IMG/VR virus record: IMGVR_UViG_3300045118_000047
Location: 1 to 64,000 of that record
Source: a virus
Direction: 5' to 3' (one strand)
DNA length: 64,000 bases
The position numbers and the translations under genes were made by a program. Shown here in pieces: positions 58,540 to 64,000 of the stretch (the first letter of the stretch is position 1; the number at the start of each line of letters is the position of its first letter). The notes beneath the pieces were generated by a model. The model had not been told where the DNA came from. It ran no database searches and saw only the letters and a program-made list of their open reading frames with translations.

Positions 58540-59505
58540 ATGGGTACGCAGAACGAGAAGTGGGTTCTAACGGTCAAGGAAATGCACCTTGGCCACTGCA
58601 AGGAAACCTTCCGAGCAGGCGCAGTCATCGAGCTGGACGAAGCAAACGGACGGCTCATCATCGATGGTCGCAGGTTTCAAGATACTCGCGATCTTGATGT
58701 CTTGAAGCGGCAAGCCGCCGCCAATCCGAGAAACCCGTGGATTATTCCGTATTCGCCCGAAGCTCGTGAGCGGATAATCGCGAGATACCGTCCGGTTGGC
58801 CAGTCTCGAAAAGTGGCTGGACCCAACAGCAGGATTCAAGACATCGAGCAGGATTCCGACCTGAATGAAGAAGAGCCTACGGCTGGCGGGATGCCGGTGG
58901 TCCAGTCGGACGAAGACAGCCATCAGGTGATCGACATCAGCGATACCAAGGTTTCGCGAGTAAACGCGCAAGCCAAGGAAGCGGCCCGGCAAAAGAAGGG
59001 CGGGGCGATGGAAGTCATCCGTGGTGATGAGACTGTTGAAGAGCGGCTGGCCAACCTGAAGGGCAAAACAGATATGTCGTCCATCGCGGAACGGGCACGT
59101 TTGAAGGCGAGCGGTGCGGTAAAGATGGACGTGGTCCGGGATGACAGTTTGGGAGCCGGTTTCGGCGGGAAGAATCATCCTTCCCTGAATGCCGGTCAGC
59201 CATTGCCGTCGCGAGAAGAAGCCGAAGCGAGAACGGCGGATGCTCAGGCGATAGCGGAAGCTCGCAAGAAGGAAGCCGAAATTCGTCGGCAGAAAGACGA
59301 CGAAGCACCGGAAGCGGCTCCAGCCCCAGCACCGGAAGCACTGGAAGCGGCTCCAGCGCCGGAAGAGTCTGGCGACATGGCGACACTCAGGGCTGAAAAT
59401 GCTGAGCTGAAGGAGCGCATGGAGAAACTGGAGAAGATGCTGATTGCCCAGCAGGGTGCTCCGGCTCCACGGCGTGCCCGGAAGACCGAAGAAGCGAAGG
59501 CGTGA
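58540..59505 (+). CDS. Hypothetical protein with C-terminal coiled coil
   Basis: A 321-residue protein behind ACGGAGGTATGT. A beta-rich N-terminus (TFRAGAVIELDEANGRLIID) is followed by a long polar middle, an Ala/Pro/Glu-rich hinge (APAPAPEALEAAPAPE) and a leucine-zipper-like end (TLRAENAELKERMEKLEKML). Probably oligomeric; function unknown. Confidence 0.75.
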   Translation: MGTQNEKWVLTVKEMHLGHCKETFRAGAVIELDEANGRLIIDGRRFQDTRDLDVLKRQAAANPRNPWIIPYSPEARERIIARYRPVGQSRKVAGPNSRIQDIEQDSDLNEEEPTAGGMPVVQSDEDSHQVIDISDTKVSRVNAQAKEAARQKKGGAMEVIRGDETVEERLANLKGKTDMSSIAERARLKASGAVKMDVVRDDSLGAGFGGKNHPSLNAGQPLPSREEAEARTADAQAIAEARKKEAEIRRQKDDEAPEAAPAPAPEALEAAPAPEESGDMATLRAENAELKERMEKLEKMLIAQQGAPAPRRARKTEEAKA

Positions 59506-59506
59506 T

Positions 59507-59809
59507 ATGCAGTTTCCATATCAGTGCCAGAAGTGCGAGAAGCGGTTCGACGCGGACTACCCGATTGGCAAAGCGCCACGGGTAGTTCCGTGTCCTTCGT
59601 GTGGCGGCGATGGCAAGCGTATCTACGAAGGCATGAACGTGACTGTCAAGACCGACGGAGCGTTCCACCGCACCAGTAATTTCGGCGAGCAGATGAAGCA
59701 TCGCAATGAAAAGGCTGGCCAGCGGATGCGGGGTAAGAAGCCGGGCATGAGACTGGCGGCTTACGATTACGGACACGGAGACATTCGCGAAGTCAAACGA
59801 CCGCGATGA
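59507..59809 (+). CDS. FmdB-type zinc-ribbon protein
   Basis: A 100-residue protein; ATG at 59,507. CQKCEKRFDADYPIGKAPRV then CPSCGG is the two-CxxC zinc ribbon of FmdB-like small regulators. A basic tail follows. Role unknown; such proteins are common in phages. Confidence 0.75.
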   Translation: MQFPYQCQKCEKRFDADYPIGKAPRVVPCPSCGGDGKRIYEGMNVTVKTDGAFHRTSNFGEQMKHRNEKAGQRMRGKKPGMRLAAYDYGHGDIREVKRPR

Positions 59810-59827
59810 CGCAAGAAAGGGCAAAGT

Positions 59828-60079
59828 ATGGCTGAGACAAAGCTCTATAGGACATCGGACATCTACTTTGCCGCGTTTCTTTGCTCCATCGATTTCCCGT
59901 TGAAGACAACAGAGCAGGCCGGAACCCCGGATGGCGGCAGGAAGGTGGTGTTTGTTTTTGCACTGCCGGAAGCTGACATTCCACGGGTGAAAGCTCTCTA
60001 CTTCGGGGGGACAGGGACCGTCAAGGCGCGGGTTTTCGTGGACCATCTGAGAAGTTTAAAGTCCATGTGCTTCACCTGA
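59828..60079 (+). CDS. DUF5659-like small protein
   Basis: An 83-residue protein. YRTSDIYFAAFLCSIDFPL followed by GGRKVVFVFAL fits the small family I know as DUF5659. Function unknown. Ribosome site AAAGGGCAAAG. Confidence 0.6.
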   Translation: MAETKLYRTSDIYFAAFLCSIDFPLKTTEQAGTPDGGRKVVFVFALPEADIPRVKALYFGGTGTVKARVFVDHLRSLKSMCFT

Positions 60080-60092
60080 TTATGTGCTTTAT

Positions 60093-60130
60093 GTAAGTAT
60101 TCTTTGATATTCTACCCATTGGTGAAAGGG
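60093..60130 (+). promoter_or_regulatory. Type-A promoter-like motif
   Basis: GTAAGTATTCTTTGATATTC at 60,093-60,112, then ACCCATTGGTGAAAG before ATG at 60,138. Confidence 0.6.
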
Positions 60131-60137
60131 GTGGAGT

Positions 60138-60785
60138 ATGCAAAAGAAGTGCTCAAAGTGCGATCAGGTGAAGGACATTGGTTGTTTTGGTAAGGATAGT
60201 AGCGCCAAGGATGGCAAGTTCTATTGGTGTAAGGAATGCGTCAAAAAGCATTCCAAGACATACTACAAGTCGCATCGAGAACAGTGCCAAGTCGCCAGTC
60301 TTCAAATCTACCATCGCAACGCTCAGGATGATGAGTTTCGTGATCGCCGGAATGCCCGTCAGCGGGTCTATTCCAAGGACTACATAAGGCGTCCCAGAAC
60401 TCGTCGTCTGGCAAGGAAGTGGACTCAGAAGTACCTGTCAAGGATCGAGACTCGTATTTCCCGCCGGTTGTCGTTTCAGGTGTGGTACTCTCTCCGGCTG
60501 GTGTTGGACCAGTCTCAGAAGAAGAACGGTCGGCACTGGCAGGATTTGGTGGGTTGGTCTGTCGAACAGTTGATGACGCATCTGGCATCGAAATTCCAGC
60601 CCGGCATGACGTGGCAGAACTACGGCGGGGATGTGGGCTGGCAGATCGACCATGTGGTGCCAAAGAGCTGGTTCAAGATTCAGGCGATAGGCGATGAAGC
60701 GTTTCAAAGGTGCTGGGCCTTGGACAACCTGCAACCGCGATGGTTGAAGGACAACGCATCCAAGGGTGCTCGATTCTCAGGTTGA
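60138..60785 (+). CDS. HNH endonuclease
   Basis: A 215-residue basic protein with its own promoter-like motif. An N-terminal zinc finger (CSKCDQVKD ... WCKECVKKH) is followed by a long basic linker and an HNH-type nuclease motif: WQIDHVVPKSWF, CWALDNLQP, then LKDNASKG. A free-standing homing or defensive nuclease is the usual interpretation. Nearby introns and inteins with remnants of endonucleases fit a region visited by homing elements. Confidence 0.85.
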   Translation: MQKKCSKCDQVKDIGCFGKDSSAKDGKFYWCKECVKKHSKTYYKSHREQCQVASLQIYHRNAQDDEFRDRRNARQRVYSKDYIRRPRTRRLARKWTQKYLSRIETRISRRLSFQVWYSLRLVLDQSQKKNGRHWQDLVGWSVEQLMTHLASKFQPGMTWQNYGGDVGWQIDHVVPKSWFKIQAIGDEAFQRCWALDNLQPRWLKDNASKGARFSG

Positions 60786-60798
60786 AACGGAGTGTGCG

Positions 60799-60830
60799 GA
60801 TTCTTTTATACCCGGCGCTATAGTAGAAAG
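60799..60830 (+). promoter_or_regulatory. Degenerate type-A promoter-like motif
   Basis: GGATTCTTTTATACCC then GGCGCTATAGTAGAAAGG, a partial match to the type-A motif with the ATAGTAG tail well kept, upstream of ATG at 60,840. Confidence 0.45.
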
Positions 60831-60839
60831 GTGTCGGGA

Positions 60840-61238
60840 ATGGATGTGAAAGACAGAACAGCGCGAATGGCCGCTCGTGTGGCCTTTTTTGTGTTGGCGG
60901 AAAGGCAGCCCGACGATGATCTCTTCGGTGCTGCCTTTGCTATTGTCAGGGAAAAAGCTCGGTCCTTCAAGGAGCAGCATGAAGAAGCCGCTCTGGAATC
61001 CTTGAAGAAATCTTTGATAAACGATCTAAAGGGTAGAGACTACGAGATCGTTTCGGTCGAGATGGTGCTGGGAAAGTATCGCGGGTCTCGGTTTGTGACA
61101 TCGGCACGGGTGAAGGTCATAGCAAAGGACAAGAAGGATGCTTCATCTTTAGTGAAGCATCTCCAGCGGTATCACCCCAAGTATCACTTGCGGGCGTTTG
61201 ACGCGGAAACGGGAGTAGCGGAGTACAATATCCGATGA
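60840..61238 (+). CDS. Small tagged hypothetical protein
   Basis: A 132-residue protein. N-terminus DRTARMAARVAFFVLAER is the second tag form. A ferredoxin-like alternation of strands and helices follows (YEIVSVEMVLG, ARVKVIAKDKKDASSLVKHL). Overlaps the next gene by four bases. Function unknown. Confidence 0.75.
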   Translation: MDVKDRTARMAARVAFFVLAERQPDDDLFGAAFAIVREKARSFKEQHEEAALESLKKSLINDLKGRDYEIVSVEMVLGKYRGSRFVTSARVKVIAKDKKDASSLVKHLQRYHPKYHLRAFDAETGVAEYNIR

Positions 61239-61768
61239 ACAGGGATAAGGACCTACAGGATTTCAAGACTCTGCTTCGGCGTTTGGAGACAGAAGGAAGG
61301 AAGTTTGAAGACGGGGATGAGCTGACGCAGATGCTTTCGCCGGAGAAGTTCCCATTCAAGACCCGGCAGATCGTGAAGGAGATCGTCTTCATTGTGGAAG
61401 ACCATCCTGAATTCGTGGATATGATTCCGGCGAAGTTGATGGATTTCTTTTCGGGCTACAAGATGAAGCGAGAAGCCAGAATCGCCGCCAAGGTTGCGAT
61501 GGAGATCACTAAGGGTCTCGATGGCTTGAAGTATTCATGGCAGGCTGATTTCCCGGAAGTGACGCCGTGCTGCCGTTGCGGGTGTGAATCTCGGATTGCG
61601 TTTGTGGCCCACGAAGGATTGACGCCGGGAGACAACAATCAGTTCCCATTGTACGCGATGCGAGACAATGGCGGGCCGGGCGATCTGTGGCCACATGACC
61701 GGGTAGCTGTGGCGGTGTATTTCTGCCGTGGATGTCTGGAGACAACAGCTCTGTATAATCAAGCGTAG
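61235..61768 (+). CDS. Hypothetical protein with cysteine cluster
   Basis: A 177-residue protein. The N-terminal 100 residues are helical. CCRCGCESR near residue 115 and FCRGCLE near residue 166 form a likely zinc site with a variable loop between. No family recognised. Confidence 0.75.
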   Translation: MNRDKDLQDFKTLLRRLETEGRKFEDGDELTQMLSPEKFPFKTRQIVKEIVFIVEDHPEFVDMIPAKLMDFFSGYKMKREARIAAKVAMEITKGLDGLKYSWQADFPEVTPCCRCGCESRIAFVAHEGLTPGDNNQFPLYAMRDNGGPGDLWPHDRVAVAVYFCRGCLETTALYNQA

Positions 61769-61815
61769 GTGACATGAGAGAAGCTAATCAAGCGTAGGTG
61801 AACCATGAGAGAAGC
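61756..61815 (+). repeat. Imperfect ~30-bp tandem duplication over a start region
   Basis: TAATCAAGCGTAGGTGACAT... (61,756-61,784) and TAATCAAGCGTAGGTGAACC... (61,785-61,815) are near-identical copies spanning the end of one gene and the ribosome site/start of the next. The first copy leaves a 7-codon decoy frame ATG AGA GAA GCT AAT CAA GCG TAG. Confidence 0.93.
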
Positions 61816-62128
61816 GATTATTGCGGAACGAATTGTGGAATCCTTTGGCACAGCCGTCATGGAAATGACCTTCCTGAAGATCAAGATTCCGTCGGGTCAC
61901 ATCTTCCATCAAACGGATTTCGATGTGGTGGACTTTGAAGACGAAGTCCGGGCGACCTGTCGGCGCTATGGCGGAAAACTGGTGTCGGGATTCATTCATC
62001 AGGGTAGCTGGGAGATTATTTTGCAGTTCCCGGATGACGTGGACAAAACCAGAGTGGTTTCCGAAATCCGCCGGTTGCCGGAGTGGAAGCTGCCCTTACA
62101 GTATGGCGCGACGATAGACTGGGAGTAA
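61805..62128 (+). CDS. Small tagged hypothetical protein
   Basis: A 107-residue protein whose start lies in the second copy of a tandem duplication (GTAGGTGAACC before ATG). N-terminus REAIIAERIVESFG is the second tag form. A beta-alpha-beta domain follows. Function unknown. Confidence 0.75.
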   Translation: MREAIIAERIVESFGTAVMEMTFLKIKIPSGHIFHQTDFDVVDFEDEVRATCRRYGGKLVSGFIHQGSWEIILQFPDDVDKTRVVSEIRRLPEWKLPLQYGATIDWE

Positions 62129-62132
62129 GACA

Positions 62133-62765
62133 ATGAGACGTTTTGCCAAGATTGTGGATCGTGTTGTGGTTGGGAGTTCACATGTAGCTTACAATCCATT
62201 CCCGATGGACCGTGGGTTTTATGTGCCGAAAGATGTTCCCGTGGAGCAGGTCACTCCCGAAGGCACCGATCTGGACATCCGAATCTACGAGAAAAACGGA
62301 CAGCTCTTTGGAGTGGCGTTCGCGGGGAGAGCCAATAAGCCGTTATGGAACTATCGATTCCGGGACCGGGCACAGTTGGATCGGGAAATTGCCGAAGCGG
62401 TCGAGTCTCGCAAGAGCCACATGGATTACAGGAAGCAGCGCCAGCAGGAACGCCAACAGTTCAAGCATAGTTTCCAAGTGGGCGACATTCTGTATTCGTC
62501 TTGGGGCTACGATCAAACGAACATTGACTTCTATCAGGTGACGGCTGTTGGAGATAGGAGCATCAAGATTCGCGAGATTGGACAGAAGACGGCGCGGCAA
62601 GAGACCGGAGCGGATTATGTGGTTGCTGTTCCAAACAGTTTTCAGGGAGCCGAAATGGTAAAGATGGTGCGTCCGGGTGATTCAGTTCGCATAAGTTCGT
62701 ATGCGAGCGCATACAAGTGGGACGGTAAGCCAAAGTACCAGACGGCATTCGGGTATGGACACTAG
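62133..62765 (+). CDS. Hypothetical protein with SH3-like domain
   Basis: A 210-residue protein. N-terminus RRFAKIVDRVVVGS resembles the second tag form. The C-terminal half (VGDILYSSWGYDQTNIDFYQV ... VRISSYASAYKWDGKPKYQT) is a layout I know from small phage proteins that often stand alone, an SH3-type barrel ending in a conserved SYxxAxxWxGKP motif. Function unknown. Confidence 0.75.
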   Translation: MRRFAKIVDRVVVGSSHVAYNPFPMDRGFYVPKDVPVEQVTPEGTDLDIRIYEKNGQLFGVAFAGRANKPLWNYRFRDRAQLDREIAEAVESRKSHMDYRKQRQQERQQFKHSFQVGDILYSSWGYDQTNIDFYQVTAVGDRSIKIREIGQKTARQETGADYVVAVPNSFQGAEMVKMVRPGDSVRISSYASAYKWDGKPKYQTAFGYGH

Positions 62766-62774
62766 GAGACAGAG

Positions 62775-63671
62775 ATGAACCCCATTGTGACATCGAACGT
62801 AGTGGCGAATCCGGCCTTTGTGACCATCAATATCTACTTCGATGACATCGAAGAGCTGGAGCAGTCTGAGTATCACAAGCTCTTACGGGATGCCAAGGAG
62901 ATTATAGACGATCTGGTTAAGAAGGGCTACCGGCTTCTGGATAATGCCGGGCTTTACGGTTTGTGGCAAGCAACGCGAGTGATGGACAAGTCGCGAATGG
63001 TGACGGCGGGGTATGTTTTTCAGAAAAGGCTGACCGGATCACAACTGTCGAAGGTAGACCGCCTGATGGGTGGTATAAGCTCAGAGCTTGCAAGGCGGGT
63101 GTCTGTCTTGAAACGAAGCATTACGTCATCGAAAGGAGAAAGCGGTATGGACAGAACGGCAAAGATTGCGGAACGGATTGCTGCCGACCGGCTGATGATG
63201 GCGGCAACAAAGAATCTCTCGGAGCTGACGGCCATTGCGCCGGAGTGGTATAAGAAGCGTGCTGAGTTCATGGAAGAGCAGGAAGCGGCTCAGCAGGAGT
63301 TCAATCGGAAGTGGGCCGAAGCGCACGCCGACCTTGAAAAAGGAACCACGGAGTTGCTGGCTGAGATCAAGAGTGAGCTGGTGAAATACTTCAAGCAGTC
63401 GGGGAAGGATGTTCGCCATGCGGACAGTACCGGCGGTCTGGTAGAAGTGTTCTTGGGGAGCAAGGATGGCGTGAAGCGGACCCAGAGCAAGGTGTCTGTC
63501 CACATCTCGCTGACATTTGAGAACGATGTCACAACCACGTGGATGCTGCGAAATGAACAACTGGATGATCGTCAGGGGTTGTTGTCTCCGACTGGAACCA
63601 TTTCAAAGCTGATGGCCGAAGTTCGCCGGGCTGATAAGGCCGGGTTCTGGGACGAAGGGGAGATCGAATGA
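62775..63671 (+). CDS. Hypothetical protein with internal tagged start
   Basis: A 298-residue frame. Residues 1-120 form one domain. At codon 125 (63,148) ATG follows AAAGGAGAAAGCGGT, a better ribosome site than that of the main start, and opens with DRTAKIAERIAADRLMMAA, the second tag form. So the frame may be two fused genes, or give a full-length and a shorter tagged product. Coiled coil and beta domain follow. Function unknown. Confidence 0.72.
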   Translation: MNPIVTSNVVANPAFVTINIYFDDIEELEQSEYHKLLRDAKEIIDDLVKKGYRLLDNAGLYGLWQATRVMDKSRMVTAGYVFQKRLTGSQLSKVDRLMGGISSELARRVSVLKRSITSSKGESGMDRTAKIAERIAADRLMMAATKNLSELTAIAPEWYKKRAEFMEEQEAAQQEFNRKWAEAHADLEKGTTELLAEIKSELVKYFKQSGKDVRHADSTGGLVEVFLGSKDGVKRTQSKVSVHISLTFENDVTTTWMLRNEQLDDRQGLLSPTGTISKLMAEVRRADKAGFWDEGEIE

Positions 63672-64000
63672 GCAGACTTGCCCAAGAGCTGTTGCGTGTC
63701 GCCAAAGAGTTGATAGCGGAAGATGATCGGAAGCTGACGCCGATAGACGGGATGAACCGTCGTCAGGCGTGTCGGTTTGTGAACGCTATTCTGGCGCGGC
63801 ATACAAAGGGCCTTTTCCGGGATGATTCATGGCAGCCCGTACAGGCGATCTGGAAGGAATTATCCGCAGAGGGGATAACGTGGCAGTTGGAGAATGCGGA
63901 GTACCAGCATGATGCTCAGGGTCGGACCACGTCAAAGGTGTGGAAGTTTAAGGTGCTTTATCGGAATGACCGTGGCGTTTCGCCGACAATCCTGTACGGG
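63668..64000 (+). CDS. Tagged hypothetical protein, 3'-truncated by the window
   Basis: ATG overlaps the previous stop (ATGA). The visible 111 residues begin SRLAQELLRVAKELIAEDD, a strong tag copy, then NRRQACRFVNAILARH and a beta-rich part. The gene continues past the window edge. Function unknown. Confidence 0.8.
   Translation, partial: MSRLAQELLRVAKELIAEDDRKLTPIDGMNRRQACRFVNAILARHTKGLFRDDSWQPVQAIWKELSAEGITWQLENAEYQHDAQGRTTSKVWKFKVLYRNDRGVSPTILYG

Overview
This window is a 64-kb slice of a large double-stranded DNA tailed-phage genome, probably a jumbo or huge phage. Every convincing protein gene is on the + strand, genes are tightly packed (many ATGA, GTGA or TAATG overlaps), and a complete head-assembly module is present: large terminase, portal, prohead protease, lysine/aspartate-rich scaffold candidates, a decoration-like protein and an HK97-type major capsid protein. 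No host chromosomal housekeeping genes are seen. The host cannot be named. The boxA-like TGTTCTTTGACA elements and Shine-Dalgarno start sites are bacterial and would fit a proteobacterium.

Layout. 1-6.1 kb: end of a collagen-like fibre protein, a membrane GAF-like protein, a VWA-like metallopeptidase, a metallopeptidase relative without its zinc motif, a DNA-binding repeat protein, a NusG-like factor and a sigma-like double helix-turn-helix protein. 6.1-15.3 kb: packaging and portal genes, with terminase and portal each interrupted by an intein. 15.3-26.3 kb: a very long HD-domain/zinc protein, a CCA-adding-type nucleotidyltransferase, small virion-type proteins, a WYL-like protein and a ferritin-like/zinc-ribbon fusion. 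26.3-34.8 kb: prohead protease (third intein), scaffold candidates, decoration protein, capsid protein, terminator. 34.8-50.4 kb: ligase-type adenylation domain, metallopeptidases, two glycosyltransferases and a methyltransferase, a UPF0489/arginase-like protein with two tandem radical-SAM proteins, and many small genes. 50.4-54.7 kb: an almost protein-free RNA island. 54.7-64 kb: a methyltransferase, a Ro60/TROVE protein, then small unknown proteins, an HNH endonuclease and zinc-ribbon proteins.

The RNA island is the most unusual part. It holds a complete tmRNA whose T-loop is split by a group I intron (with an antisense LAGLIDADG remnant), two initiator-like tRNA-Met(CAT) genes, and about 2.5 kb of structured, apparently non-coding sequence. 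Four boxA-like antitermination elements lie in it, one abutting the mature tmRNA 5' end. Short segments nearly identical to universally conserved 23S rRNA sites are embedded in it: the L11/GTPase-centre hairpin, the helix-71 region and the domain-I AGUAGYGGCGAGCGAA loop. A Ro60-type RNA-binding protein is encoded just downstream. NusG-like and CCA-adding genes elsewhere in the window could serve the same RNA programme.

Two other window-wide patterns stand out. First, about twenty otherwise unrelated proteins carry a short amphipathic tag (consensus like ARELLAVAKDLLA, or a relative like RTAKIAERIVA), mostly at the N-terminus; it may be a capsid-targeting or propeptide sequence. Second, two distinct intergenic promoter-like motifs recur: TCCATAT-N15-GTAATGT (four copies with identical spacing) and GTAACAATTCTTTTATATTC-like (eight or nine copies).
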